A stretch of DNA of 64,000 bases from a virus, in IMG/VR virus record IMGVR_UViG_3300029448_008119, positions 1,539 to 65,538 of that record; one strand, 5' to 3'. A program made the translations under genes and the position numbers. A model generated the notes under the pieces. The model ran no database searches and was not told the origin of the DNA. It saw only the letters and a list, made by a program, of their open reading frames with translations. Positions 12,565-21,890 of the stretch are shown piece after piece (positions within the stretch are counted from its first letter, which is position 1; each line of letters starts with the position of its first letter).

Positions 12565-12885
12565 ATGATAAAATATTGTTCAGAATGTGGCTCAAAACAC
12601 GAATATAAATTTAGTCCACCTAAATTTTGTCCTAATTGCGGTAGTCCATTGGGCGTTGCAAGCTTAAATGAATCTAAACCTTTAAATAGAAGCATTTCTT
12701 CTACTAGAAAATCTAAAGCTATTAGCGATGATGAAACAGATGCAGAAGAAGTGCCAAATATTTCTAAATTACAATATGAAATAGAAGATTTCGGATCTAA
12801 TTTTCAACAAACAATAGGATCACTAGCGGGAAAGCAAGCCCCTAAGAGAAAAAAAAATAATATTAGAAATATAGACGATTTATAA
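12565..12885 (+). CDS. Zinc-ribbon protein (106 aa)
   Basis: YCSECGSKH and FCPNCGSP give a four-cysteine CxxC..CxxC ribbon within residues 4-28. The rest is polar and acidic, ending in a basic tail (KQAPKRKKNNIRNIDDL). The stop overlaps the next ATG (TAATG) of the sigma-like gene. It may act as a transcription adaptor with that factor; this is inference from adjacency only. Upstream, TATAATAAAAT lies just before the ATG. Confidence 0.7.
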   Translation: MIKYCSECGSKHEYKFSPPKFCPNCGSPLGVASLNESKPLNRSISSTRKSKAISDDETDAEEVPNISKLQYEIEDFGSNFQQTIGSLAGKQAPKRKKNNIRNIDDL

Positions 12886-13523
12886 TGTATTCTTTCGAAG
12901 AAAAGCTCAAGGAAATTGAAGCTGCTTTAGAGAGAAAACGTTGCAAGTGGCATCTAGACGCAGTTACATATATTGATTACGATGACATTAAACAAGTCAT
13001 CATGGCCCATATTTATAAAAAATGGCATTTATGGGATCAGGAAAAACCCATAGAGCCATGGCTTAGTAGGGTAGTATCTAATCAATTTAAAAATTTATTA
13101 AGAAACCACTATGGTAATTATGTAAACCCTTGCCCAGATCAACATTTAAGCGATCACGATCCATTGACATGTCCAATTTGTACAAAATGGCGTCAAAGTA
13201 AAAAGTCAGCTTACGATATAAAACTGGCAGTTACGATGGAAAACCATATCTATGAAATTCACGAAAAAAAGGACAACTTCTTAGATCTGGATTCTGCAAC
13301 CAAAAGACTATCCGAAGAGATGAGGCCTCATCTAAGCATAAGGCATTTTAATGCATTTAAAATGCTATTTATAAATAACTGCACCGAAGAAGAGGTTGCG
13401 AAGTATTTAGGTTTTAAAACAAATGAAAAAAAACGCTCTGCAGGTTACAAGCAAATAAAAAATTTAAAAAAGATATTTCACGAAAAAGCTAAACAAATAA
13501 TAAAAGAAAGGGATATAATATAA
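12885..13523 (+). CDS. Sigma-70-like factor A, candidate late sigma (212 aa)
   Basis: Residues about 30-80 (TYIDYDDIKQVIMAHIY ... IEPWLSRVVSNQFKNLLRNH) match sigma region 2, including the core-binding helix and the -10 recognition helix. A cysteine cluster (NPCPDQHLSDHD-PLTCPICTKW) follows, which could bind zinc. The C-terminal part (MLFINNCTEEEVAKYLGF ... GYKQIKNLKKIFHEKAK) resembles a region 4 helix-turn-helix. By location among late genes it is a candidate for reading the GTGTAA late motif, analogous to T4 gp55; this is inference. Confidence 0.7.
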   Translation: MYSFEEKLKEIEAALERKRCKWHLDAVTYIDYDDIKQVIMAHIYKKWHLWDQEKPIEPWLSRVVSNQFKNLLRNHYGNYVNPCPDQHLSDHDPLTCPICTKWRQSKKSAYDIKLAVTMENHIYEIHEKKDNFLDLDSATKRLSEEMRPHLSIRHFNAFKMLFINNCTEEEVAKYLGFKTNEKKRSAGYKQIKNLKKIFHEKAKQIIKERDII

Positions 13524-14557
13524 TGGATTTAACAGATGATCAAAAAGAATTTGCTTTGGAGATGTTTCAGGATGATCCTAATATTATCAACATAACAAAA
13601 AAAGTTTTTAAAGATGATTCATTGGATGGTAGATCTAAAGAAGGTCGCGCAGTCAGTAAGTTCTTAGCGGAAAATGGCTTGCGGGCCCAAACCACAAAAC
13701 GGCCAAAGTCAGATGACGTGACACTCTCAGGGGATCAAGTGGAAAAGGTTTTAGAGATGGAGGGCGAAGGTTTCAATACATCTCAAATCGCAGACGTTCT
13801 TTTTAATAAAGAAGTAAAGAGACTGAGTAATGAGTGGAGAGCTGTTAATGATATTCTGGGCCAAGAACGAGAAGCTCCATCAGATCAGTCTTCAGTAACT
13901 TATGCTCCACCGCAAGCTATTTCTAGAATAATTAAAAAAATTAATGACTCAACTGGTTATGGGTTAGAAGAAAACAAAATGTCACGAAATCAACATACTT
14001 GCTGCGACAAATTAAGAATTAATTTATCTAACTCAAGATTCGTAGCTATTGTTAATAACTACATAAATTTTAGAGACAAAGAACTCTTTGAGCAGGAGTT
14101 TGTTAGGTTGACCTGGGATAAGCCAGACCTAACGCCAGATGAACTCAATCTTTACATGAATGTATGTAAAGAAATTATTAATCTAGAACTTATTACCTCT
14201 CACTTACAAAAACTAAACGACATGTTTGAGTCTGCGGATGATCAAGATGAGATGAGTATTAGATTGGCAGAAATTATTAAAGCAAAAAGCTCAGAGTATC
14301 ATCAGTGCGAAACTCGTATAGAAAACCTGACAAAGAAGCTTCAGGGTGATCGTGGAGCACGTTTGGCCAACAAACAAAAAGAAAGCGCATCATTCTTATC
14401 TATTGTTCAACTATTTCAAGAAGAGGAGGAAAGGAAGAACATGGTTCGAATTGCTGAAATGCAAAAAGAAGTTATAAAAGAAGAGGCTCAGAGACTGGAG
14501 GGCATGGCCGCATGGAAAGCCCGTGTTCTCGGAATCGGTATTGAAAATGTCCTATAA
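13523..14557 (+). CDS. Candidate small terminase / DNA-binding packaging protein (344 aa)
   Basis: Two N-terminal helix-turn-helix-like units repeat one theme: 'FALEMFQDDPNIINITKKVF..GRAVSKFLAENG' and 'VLEMEGEGFNTSQIADVLF..WRAVNDILG'. The C-terminal half is helical and coiled-coil-like (ETRIENLTKKLQ ... QLFQEEEERKNM). DNA-binding repeats plus an oligomerisation helix, upstream of the nuclease and large terminase, fit a small terminase subunit. I have no direct family match. It begins one base inside the sigma gene's stop (TAATG). Confidence 0.5.
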   Translation: MDLTDDQKEFALEMFQDDPNIINITKKVFKDDSLDGRSKEGRAVSKFLAENGLRAQTTKRPKSDDVTLSGDQVEKVLEMEGEGFNTSQIADVLFNKEVKRLSNEWRAVNDILGQEREAPSDQSSVTYAPPQAISRIIKKINDSTGYGLEENKMSRNQHTCCDKLRINLSNSRFVAIVNNYINFRDKELFEQEFVRLTWDKPDLTPDELNLYMNVCKEIINLELITSHLQKLNDMFESADDQDEMSIRLAEIIKAKSSEYHQCETRIENLTKKLQGDRGARLANKQKESASFLSIVQLFQEEEERKNMVRIAEMQKEVIKEEAQRLEGMAAWKARVLGIGIENVL

Positions 14558-15464
14558 ATGCAAAGAATGTGGAGCTGAGTTCGAGACAGAAAAAGCTCTC
14601 CACGCGCACCTTAAGGCACATAAAATGTATGTGGCGGATTACTATGTAAAACACTACCCCAGATTCAATAAGTTAAACGGAAACCCGTTGCCCTTTAAGA
14701 AAAAAGACGAATACTTCGCAAACGATTTTATTAATAGATCGCAACTTGTAAAGTGGTGTGAGTCTGCTCCAGATGAAGAAGTTAAGGACTACATTCTTGA
14801 GTTGGGCAAGAAAAGAATTGAAAGAAAAAAATATAAGAATGCTCCCTTTCATTTAGAGCTTCTCAAACGACAATTACCAGACCTAGATGTTTATAAAAAA
14901 CACTTCGGGACATATACCAAAGCTTGTGAGGCTATGGGGGCAAAACCTATATTTTATAAGGGCATGCCAAAAGAATTTAACAATAATACGAACGTCGAAG
15001 TGTTGATAGATACCAGAGAACAACAACCACTGGAGTTCGAAAAATCTTCGATTTTAAAGTTAGACTTCGGAGATTATACTTTAGGTGGAGATGATTTTAC
15101 TAATACATTTGTAGATAGAAAAAGTGCTGGCGATTTCTTATCAACTTTTGGCGGACAAGTAGATAGATTCAAAAGAGAGATGGAAAGATGTGTCGAGCTA
15201 GATAGCTATATGTACATTGTTATAGAAAAATCTCTTAAAGCAATAGAAAAAGAAGCTGTGTTCACAAAAGGAAGGAGAGCTCCTAAACTAGGTTGGGTGT
15301 TTTCTAATTTGATTTCTGTACAACATGAATTTGCTGGAAATTGTCAATTTGTTTTTACAGACAGCAGGAAACATAGCGAAGAAGTAATACCTAAACTACT
15401 TTCCTTAGGCAAAAAGTTATGGGACGTAGACATACAATATTTTTTAGATAAGGAAGAAAGATGA
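14547..15464 (+). CDS. C2H2 zinc finger - ERCC4/XPF-type nuclease fusion (305 aa)
   Basis: The start ATG 14547 (MSYKCKECGAEF) overlaps the upstream stop; a GTG at 14523 is an alternative. Residues 5-25 form a C2H2 finger (C5, C8, H21, H25). Residues about 150-290 are an ERCC4-type nuclease: VLIDTREQQPLEF (D155), FGDYTLGG, and VDRKSAGDF with D190, K192 and D196 as the V-x-R-K-x3-D active site. Such enzymes cut branched DNA. Placement between the small and large terminase candidates suggests resolving replication junctions before packaging. Confidence 0.82.
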   Translation: MSYKCKECGAEFETEKALHAHLKAHKMYVADYYVKHYPRFNKLNGNPLPFKKKDEYFANDFINRSQLVKWCESAPDEEVKDYILELGKKRIERKKYKNAPFHLELLKRQLPDLDVYKKHFGTYTKACEAMGAKPIFYKGMPKEFNNNTNVEVLIDTREQQPLEFEKSSILKLDFGDYTLGGDDFTNTFVDRKSAGDFLSTFGGQVDRFKREMERCVELDSYMYIVIEKSLKAIEKEAVFTKGRRAPKLGWVFSNLISVQHEFAGNCQFVFTDSRKHSEEVIPKLLSLGKKLWDVDIQYFLDKEER

Positions 15465-17311
15465 GTTGGGACGCAGGCAATCAGAAACCCCTGAAAAGGG
15501 AACCAGTTAACCAGCAGATTATGGATCTCGAGGGATATCTGGAGGATACTAAAGCTAAAATTTGGTTATATAAATTTATGAAGGAAAATGTAACCTTCAC
15601 CACAGAACTACTTACTGGCATTGAATTATTTCCGTTTCAACACATGGCGGTTAAAGCAATGATGGAGAACGATTACTTTTTGGGCGTTTGGTCTCGTGGC
15701 ATGTCCAAGTCTTTCTCTACTGGTATTTTTGCATTGCTAGATGCAATGATGAATCAAGGAGTTCACATTGGGATCATTTCAAAATCGTTTCGTCAATCTA
15801 AGATGATCTTTCGTAAGATAGAAGATATATCGCAAGACCCAAAAGCTGAGCTATTTAGACAATGCATAGGTAAAGTAAGCAAGTCTAATGATGAATGGTC
15901 AATGCAGATCGGCAAAAGCCGAATTACCGCTTTACCACTTGGCGATGGTGAAAAGCTCCGTGGTTTTCGTTTTCAACGTATTATTATTGATGAGCTTTTA
16001 CTTATGCCAGAGAAAGTTTTAAACGAAGTTATTATGCCGTTCCTGGCTGTTGTGGAAAACCCAACAGAAAGGCAAAAAATCAAAGACGCAGAAGATGCGA
16101 TGATTAAGGCTGGAAAAATGGCAGAAGATGAGAGAACGGAGTGGCCGTCGAATAAAATGATTGGATTGTCTTCAGCGTCTTATAAATTCGAATATCTCTA
16201 TAAAATGTATCAAGCCTATGAAAATATGATCTTCAATCCTGGGGCAAAAAATCAGGGTAGGAGGTGTATTATGCAGTTTAGTTATGATTGCGCGCCCAAG
16301 GCGCTATATGACGAAAACTTAATATCACAGGCCAGGGGCACGATGAGTCAGTCGCAGATTGATAGAGAGTTTAACGCTCAGTTTACTGATGATAGTGCTG
16401 GTTATTTCAAGATTAGTAAAATGGCAGACTGCACAATCGAAGACGGAGAATCTCCTTCTATAGAAGTTGCTGGAGAAGAGGGCGCTGAATATATTTTAGC
16501 TTTTGACCCCTCTTGGTCTGAATCTGAAGCTTCTGATGATTTTGCTATACAGGTTATAAAGCTATTGCCAGAAGAAAAAAAAGGAGTGTTGGTACATAGC
16601 TATGCTTTGCCAGGAACGAATCTAAAAAAACATATAACTTACTTTAAATACATATTGGATCACTTTAATGTAATTATGGTCGTAGGGGACTATAATGGAG
16701 GTGTTCAGTTTATGAATTCTTGTAACGAAAGCGACTTATTTAAAAAAGATAAGTTAGAAATAGGAATGTTTGAAGGGGATTTTAATAATCCTCGTGACTA
16801 CACAAGGGATTTAAGGGAGGCTAGAAGAAGATATAATGTTCAAAGTAAAGTTATATGTCACTTAAGAAAGCCTTTATCGATATGGATAAGAAACGCAAAC
16901 GAAATGCTACAAACTGCTTTCGATAGAAAAAGATTATATTTCGCAGCGACGGCAATGGATGATAACTATTCTGAGCAAAAAGCTAAAAGAATACCAATTA
17001 AGGATTTGAAGTTCTCAAAATATGAGGACGAAAAAAATGTAGGAGCGAAGATGATCGATTTTATTGAGCACCAAAAGGATATGATTGACTTAACAAAAGC
17101 TGAATGCGCACTCATACAAGTTTCTAGTTCAGCTGGAGGAACTCAAAGTTTTGATTTGCCGCCTAATTTAAAAAGACAAAAGGGTGTGGATAAAGCAAGG
17201 AAGGACTCTTATTCTGCATTGATATTAGGGAACTGGGGAATGAATATATATTATGACATGATGAATGTACCGCAAGAATCTCAAGCTGGGTTTGAGCCTA
17301 TGTTTATTTAA
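15461..17311 (+). CDS. terL: Large terminase subunit
   Basis: The N-terminal ATPase has a Walker A variant WSRGMSKS (residues 77-84) and Walker B RIIIDE near residue 174. The C-terminal RNase H-like nuclease shows ILAFDPSWSE and VVGDYNGG. Its 616 residues are typical of the family. It powers DNA translocation into the prohead and cuts the concatemer. The start overlaps the nuclease gene by ATGA. Confidence in the role is high; the headful or cohesive-end type cannot be told from sequence alone. Confidence 0.93.
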   Translation: MSWDAGNQKPLKREPVNQQIMDLEGYLEDTKAKIWLYKFMKENVTFTTELLTGIELFPFQHMAVKAMMENDYFLGVWSRGMSKSFSTGIFALLDAMMNQGVHIGIISKSFRQSKMIFRKIEDISQDPKAELFRQCIGKVSKSNDEWSMQIGKSRITALPLGDGEKLRGFRFQRIIIDELLLMPEKVLNEVIMPFLAVVENPTERQKIKDAEDAMIKAGKMAEDERTEWPSNKMIGLSSASYKFEYLYKMYQAYENMIFNPGAKNQGRRCIMQFSYDCAPKALYDENLISQARGTMSQSQIDREFNAQFTDDSAGYFKISKMADCTIEDGESPSIEVAGEEGAEYILAFDPSWSESEASDDFAIQVIKLLPEEKKGVLVHSYALPGTNLKKHITYFKYILDHFNVIMVVGDYNGGVQFMNSCNESDLFKKDKLEIGMFEGDFNNPRDYTRDLREARRRYNVQSKVICHLRKPLSIWIRNANEMLQTAFDRKRLYFAATAMDDNYSEQKAKRIPIKDLKFSKYEDEKNVGAKMIDFIEHQKDMIDLTKAECALIQVSSSAGGTQSFDLPPNLKRQKGVDKARKDSYSALILGNWGMNIYYDMMNVPQESQAGFEPMFI

Positions 17312-17337
17312 AAAAGTTCATAAAGTCACTTTTAAAA

Positions 17338-17361
17338 GTGTAATTAACTTTATAATAAGTT
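17338..17361 (+). promoter_or_regulatory. Late-type motif before the portal gene, longer spacing
   Basis: GTGTAATTAA (17338-17347) overlaps a perfect palindrome CACTTTTAAAAGTG. The distance from GTGTAA to ATG is 18 bp rather than 8 and includes TATAAT. Whether this or TATAAT drives the portal gene is unclear. Confidence 0.45.
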
Positions 17362-19326
17362 ATGCCAAAAAGAAAATATAATAAAAAGTCTAACTATTGG
17401 AATAAATTCAATAAAATTTCGGCTCAAGTATCAGTAGCTGAAGAAAGTGTAGAGCCAGCAACAATGGGAGAATCTTATCACGTTTCTAATGGATCGTACA
17501 ATAGAGCTGGTTCTTTAAGTGGACTATCTTCGTCAAGCACTTCGAGGAGAATTAACAGATCATCTGTTACCGTTCCCCTGAACAAATACAGCCAAATTAG
17601 AGGAGGACTTCTTCCTTACGAAATTTCATCTGATGGCATAAATGTCAGAGAAGCTATAGAACTTTGTCAGAAGGCTTACTCAAATGTACCAATTTTTAGG
17701 AACACTATTGACATGATGTCTGAATTCGCAAATGCGGAATTGTATCTAGAAGGGGGTAACGCAACATCTAGAAATTTCTTTGAGAAACTGCTTGATAGAA
17801 TAAGAATTTGGGATTTAAAAGATCAGTATTTTAGAGAATACTACAGGAGCGGCAATATTTTTCTTTATCGTATAGATGGTAAATTTAACTTAGATGATTA
17901 TAAGAAATTTTCTCAAAACATTTCAGAAGGGCCTTCGTTAAATAAATTTCCACTTAAATATATTGTTCTAAATCCTTTTGAAATTGTAGCTAAAAGAAGC
18001 ACTGTATTTAATACAAGAGATGGAGCTTATGCAAAGATTCTTTCTGAATTTGATATGGAAAGACTATCGAATCCCAAGGACGATTATGATAGAGAAGTGT
18101 TCGAAGCTTTAGATCCAGAAGTTAAAAAACAAATTAAGGAGGGGGCTTATTTCAAGGATGGCCTTAAAATTAATTTAAAGAATGAAAAAATTTCTTACAG
18201 CTTTTATAAGAAGCAGGATTACGAGCCGTTTGCAATACCGTTTGGTTACCCTGTCCTTGAGGACATAAACGCCAAAATGGAAATGAAGAAAATGGATCAA
18301 GCGATCATGAGAACCGTAGAGAATGTTATTCTGATGATCACCATGGGCGCAGAGCCAGACAAGGGAGGAATTAATCCAAACAATGTCAAAGCTATGCAAA
18401 AACTTTTTCAAAATGAATCTGTCGGTCGCGTACTCGTTTCTGACTATACGACTAAAGCCGACTTCGTTATACCAGACATAAACAAGGTTGTTGGGCCAGG
18501 AAAATACGAAGTAATCAATAAAGACATCAAGGAAGGTTTACAAAATATCATTCTAAATGATGACAAATATAATGGCGCACAAATTAAAGCCAGAGTATTT
18601 TTAGATAGATTAAAAGAAGCTCGTGAAGCTTTTATTCAAGATTTTCTACAACCAGAAATCAGAAGAATAGCAAAGGATTTAGGATTTAGATCTTATCCCA
18701 CTGTTAAGTTCAAGGATATTGACTTAAGAGATGAAGTGCAGCTCATGAGGGTAGCAACAAGACTTATGGAGTTGGGAGTTGTAACCGCAGAGCAAGGTAT
18801 GGAACTATTTCACACTGGAAGATTCCCTCAAGCTGATGAGCTAGAAAAAGCTCAAGAAAAATTTGTAGGTCAAAGAACAAAAGGATACTTTAATCCAATA
18901 GTTGGTGGCGTTCCTATGATGGAAGATGAAACCTCTATCGAGCCAGAAAATTCTAAAAAGCCAGATAGGGGAATGTCTGGACGACCAGAAGGATCCGAGG
19001 ATCAATTTTCTAGAGAAAATATACAAGCTACCATTTATGAAGTCGAAGCTTTAAATTCTGTAGCTAAAGAAAAAATGCTTGAATTTTATGGAACAGAATC
19101 GTTGAGTGAAGATCAAGAAAAAATGGTAAGCAAGCTATGTGAATCCATTGTATGCGCCTCGGATAAAGAAAATTGGACAGAAAGTCTCGTTTCTTGTGTA
19201 AATGATTTCAATGAAATAGAAAAACTTGGGGCCATGGAAGATATATTGAATATTTCAGAGTCTCACAAATTAGAAATTTATCCATCAGCAATCTTATACC
19301 ATTCAAAAAATTATGAAAGAAATTAA
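17362..19326 (+). CDS. Portal protein
   Basis: 654 residues following terL. A low-complexity N-terminus precedes LPYEISSDGINVREAIELC, then KQYSNVPIFR-type helix packing, then YFREYYRSGNIFLYRIDGKF, a pattern of phage portals that form the dodecameric DNA entry ring. Region 430-500 (LDRLKEAREAFIQDFLQPEI) fits the stem/wing helices. The gene overlaps the next by 14 nt. The assignment rests on position, length and these motifs. Confidence 0.85.
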   Translation: MPKRKYNKKSNYWNKFNKISAQVSVAEESVEPATMGESYHVSNGSYNRAGSLSGLSSSSTSRRINRSSVTVPLNKYSQIRGGLLPYEISSDGINVREAIELCQKAYSNVPIFRNTIDMMSEFANAELYLEGGNATSRNFFEKLLDRIRIWDLKDQYFREYYRSGNIFLYRIDGKFNLDDYKKFSQNISEGPSLNKFPLKYIVLNPFEIVAKRSTVFNTRDGAYAKILSEFDMERLSNPKDDYDREVFEALDPEVKKQIKEGAYFKDGLKINLKNEKISYSFYKKQDYEPFAIPFGYPVLEDINAKMEMKKMDQAIMRTVENVILMITMGAEPDKGGINPNNVKAMQKLFQNESVGRVLVSDYTTKADFVIPDINKVVGPGKYEVINKDIKEGLQNIILNDDKYNGAQIKARVFLDRLKEAREAFIQDFLQPEIRRIAKDLGFRSYPTVKFKDIDLRDEVQLMRVATRLMELGVVTAEQGMELFHTGRFPQADELEKAQEKFVGQRTKGYFNPIVGGVPMMEDETSIEPENSKKPDRGMSGRPEGSEDQFSRENIQATIYEVEALNSVAKEKMLEFYGTESLSEDQEKMVSKLCESIVCASDKENWTESLVSCVNDFNEIEKLGAMEDILNISESHKLEIYPSAILYHSKNYERN

Positions 19327-19669
19327 AACCCCATTAGTAGCTAACGTCGATCGTTCGAGCGGAGATATTGAAATATCTATCGCTAAAAAATATAGTAAAA
19401 CAGAAGAGGCTATGTACAAGTCTTACATGAGCGTTTGTGCCATGGATGACAAGGCGCTAACCGATACAAGCGACATGGACGATAAGCAAACCATGAAAGC
19501 TTGTGCAGGACAGTATGGCAAGATGAGAGCTATGATGAATGAAGTTGGTGAAGGCGGCTTAACGGACAAACAAAAGAAATTACCACCAGCTTTACAAAAA
19601 GCGATTCTTAAAAAGATGAAAGAAGAAGGTGATGCTTCCAAGTCTTATGCTGAAGAAAAGGATGCATAA
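19313..19669 (+). CDS. Small helical head-region protein (118 aa)
   Basis: Polar, Met- and Lys-rich, for example KYSKTEEAMYKSYMSVCAM and ALQKAILKKMKEEGDAS. It lies between portal and protease, overlapping both. Unknown family. The location suggests a head-assembly accessory. Confidence 0.6.
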   Translation: MKEIKTPLVANVDRSSGDIEISIAKKYSKTEEAMYKSYMSVCAMDDKALTDTSDMDDKQTMKACAGQYGKMRAMMNEVGEGGLTDKQKKLPPALQKAILKKMKEEGDASKSYAEEKDA

Positions 19670-21206
19670 GTATACTACAACTTTTGAATTCGAAGTTAAG
19701 GCCTGTGAAGAAATTGCGGGCATCGACGTTAGCAAAGCTAACATAGAAAACTTAAGAAGTTTGATTCCAGATTCGGTTGACCTGGAAAAAAATATCGATC
19801 TTATGGGCGTGGCTTTTAATGCTGCCGTTGTTAATGAGTTCAATAAAAATGGAGATGGTATCGATACAAAAACAGCGATAGAATCTGTTCAACAATTCAT
19901 CCACAAGCCCACAAATATAGAACACAACAAGCAAAAAGTCGTAGGTCATATTGTTAATGCTGGGTTTAGTGATTATTCAGATAGCACATTATTGATTAAT
20001 GTAGATGACAAAGAAACAAATCCCTTTAATATCGCTCTCGGTGCTGTTGTATACAAAACAGTAGACAAGGATTTTTTTGACACTCTGCAAAAAAGCACAG
20101 ATTCAAAAAATAAATTACATAACACCGTTTCTGCTAGCTGGGAAATCGGATTTAGTGAATATCAAATAGCCGTAGGAAGTAAAAATTTAAAAGACGCAGA
20201 AATTATTTCAGATCCACAAAAGGTAAGTGAAATGAAAGGTATGCTAAAGGGTTTTGGCGGCAAGGGAGTGACTGAAGATGGTCGACCAGTTTATAGATTA
20301 ATAACTGGAAATGTATATCCACTAGGTATCGGCTTTACTATGAAACCAGCTGCTAATGTCAAAGGAGTTATAAGCAATGAATACGAAAAAGAAGAGCCAA
20401 AGGATGAAGAAGTTTCTGAATCTAATAAGGGGCAAGCTTCTACTTTAAAAAAAATTAATGACAAAATTTCACAAAATTTAAAAAATACTGTAAACAATAC
20501 TAAAATTATGGACTTAGAAAATCTACTATCAGAACTAAAAGACTCTCTTGCGGAAAAGAAATTTTCTGAAGAAGCTGTCGCTGGCATGACTTCGACTTTT
20601 GCCGAAGCCATTAAATCAAAAGATGATGAGTACAAAGCTTCTCTAGAAGCTGCCGAAACAGAGAAGGCTGAAATCGCTGCTGCGAGAGAAGAGCTTCAAG
20701 CTTCTGTAGAATCTATTAAGGAAGAGCTTAAAACTGCTCAAGAACGCATCGATGCATTTGAAAGTGAAAAAGCTGCTCAAGAAGCAGTCGCTTCATTTAA
20801 TGCACGTATGGAAGAAATTGATTCTGTTTATGATCTAGAAGAAAGCGACAGTGCATTTATCGCTGAAAAAATCAAGGGACTTGACGCAAGTGAAGAAGCC
20901 TTTGCATCTTTCAAAGATGAGCTTGCTGTTTTCTGGGCATCAAAAAACAAGGAAGCTAAAGCAAAACAAGAAGAAGTAATCGCCGCTCGCGTCGAAGCTG
21001 AAATTGAAAAGCGCCTTAATACATCAGAAGCATCTGAAGTCGTAGCTGAAGAAGCTACAGCCGAAGAAGTTGATGTTGAAAAAGCTCTTGAAAATGCTGA
21101 AGCAACCGAAGAAGCTCTTCCTAACAATAACGAAGCTCAAGCTTCCAAAACAACTTTAAAGGACAAGTTCGCTGCTGCTTTTAGCCGTGAAAATGTTCTT
21201 GGATAA
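19662..21206 (+). CDS. Prohead protease fused to scaffold domain (514 aa)
   Basis: The start ATG 19662 (MHKYTTTFEFEVKACEE) has AAAAGG nearby; a GTG at 19629 is the longer alternative. Residues 1-230 look like a serine prohead protease, with H88 in KPTNIEHNK and S157 in NTVSASWEIG as the likely catalytic pair. Residues about 280-500 are a long Glu/Ala/Lys coiled coil typical of scaffolds. An in-frame ATG at 20508 (MDLENLLSELKDSLAEKK) begins exactly at the scaffold part and could give a separate scaffold, as in lambda C/Nu3. Confidence 0.82.
   Translation: MHKYTTTFEFEVKACEEIAGIDVSKANIENLRSLIPDSVDLEKNIDLMGVAFNAAVVNEFNKNGDGIDTKTAIESVQQFIHKPTNIEHNKQKVVGHIVNAGFSDYSDSTLLINVDDKETNPFNIALGAVVYKTVDKDFFDTLQKSTDSKNKLHNTVSASWEIGFSEYQIAVGSKNLKDAEIISDPQKVSEMKGMLKGFGGKGVTEDGRPVYRLITGNVYPLGIGFTMKPAANVKGVISNEYEKEEPKDEEVSESNKGQASTLKKINDKISQNLKNTVNNTKIMDLENLLSELKDSLAEKKFSEEAVAGMTSTFAEAIKSKDDEYKASLEAAETEKAEIAAAREELQASVESIKEELKTAQERIDAFESEKAAQEAVASFNARMEEIDSVYDLEESDSAFIAEKIKGLDASEEAFASFKDELAVFWASKNKEAKAKQEEVIAARVEAEIEKRLNTSEASEVVAEEATAEEVDVEKALENAEATEEALPNNNEAQASKTTLKDKFAAAFSRENVLG
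20508..21206 (+). CDS. Possible nested scaffold protein (232 aa, in-frame internal start)
   Basis: ATG 20508 is preceded by ACTGTAAACAATACTAAAAT, a relative of the late motif and very like the sequence before the minus-strand gene starting at 26320 (ACTGTAAACAAATACATAAA). It would express only the coiled-coil scaffold of the protease-scaffold fusion. Supported by position and by the lambda Nu3 precedent, not by direct evidence. Confidence 0.4.
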   Translation: MDLENLLSELKDSLAEKKFSEEAVAGMTSTFAEAIKSKDDEYKASLEAAETEKAEIAAAREELQASVESIKEELKTAQERIDAFESEKAAQEAVASFNARMEEIDSVYDLEESDSAFIAEKIKGLDASEEAFASFKDELAVFWASKNKEAKAKQEEVIAARVEAEIEKRLNTSEASEVVAEEATAEEVDVEKALENAEATEEALPNNNEAQASKTTLKDKFAAAFSRENVLG

Positions 21207-21241
21207 AAAAACAAACTAATAAAATTTAACTTAAAAAAATT

Positions 21242-21871
21242 ATGGCACTTAGACTATTACCATTCAGACAATACGATGAGCAAGATGTTGTTAACATTTT
21301 TGCTCTCAAAAGCGACGAGGTCCTCGACTCTGTAACTACAGACAGCAAGGGTTCACAAGGCGTTTTTGTAGTTCCTACCGCTGGTATTGATTCTTTCAAC
21401 GGCGAGCCTGTTTCTTACGCAACAGACTCTTATCTTGGAAAGTCAGATTACCCTCATGTCGGTGGAGAAATGTATCCCTCCAATCCTATGACTGTTGAAG
21501 CTGCTGTTTCTGGTGAAACCCCTCTTGGGTTGACACTGAATCAAACAGCAAAAACTGACGAGAACGGTGAGAAACTTCTTTATAATACAGCCAAGAAAGA
21601 AGAGCTTCAAGCTGTTCTTCCTGGACAATCTGTTCCCGTGGCAACCAAGGGTATTTTTACCATTGGTGTTAATGGACTTACAGCATCTGATAATGCTGGA
21701 TTCACCATTGGTGGTGGATTTGAAGTCGCTGCCGCTGATGGATCTATCGGTCCAATCGACGTTAAAGATACAGGTTCTCTCGGCATGGTTCTTGGAACTG
21801 GTACACGCACCTCTCAAGGTGGAATCACTGACTCCTTCGCTGGCGATTATGTTGTCGTTAAACTAGGATAA
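21242..21871 (+). CDS. Putative capsid decoration protein (209 aa)
   Basis: Begins MALRLLPFRQYDEQDVVN. It contains VFVVPTAGIDSFNGEPVSY, then TKGIFTIGVNGLTASDNAGF and DSFAGDYVVVKLG, a glycine-rich beta pattern. It directly precedes the major capsid gene, the usual place for decoration or head-fibre proteins. No family name is certain. Confidence 0.55.
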   Translation: MALRLLPFRQYDEQDVVNIFALKSDEVLDSVTTDSKGSQGVFVVPTAGIDSFNGEPVSYATDSYLGKSDYPHVGGEMYPSNPMTVEAAVSGETPLGLTLNQTAKTDENGEKLLYNTAKKEELQAVLPGQSVPVATKGIFTIGVNGLTASDNAGFTIGGGFEVAAADGSIGPIDVKDTGSLGMVLGTGTRTSQGGITDSFAGDYVVVKLG

Positions 21872-21890
21872 TTGAAAGGAATTTAATACT

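Noticed and set aside
20291-21127. Minus-strand frames opposite the scaffold
   Set aside because: Ser/Ala-rich shadows of the Glu/Ala coiled coil, with no start signal.
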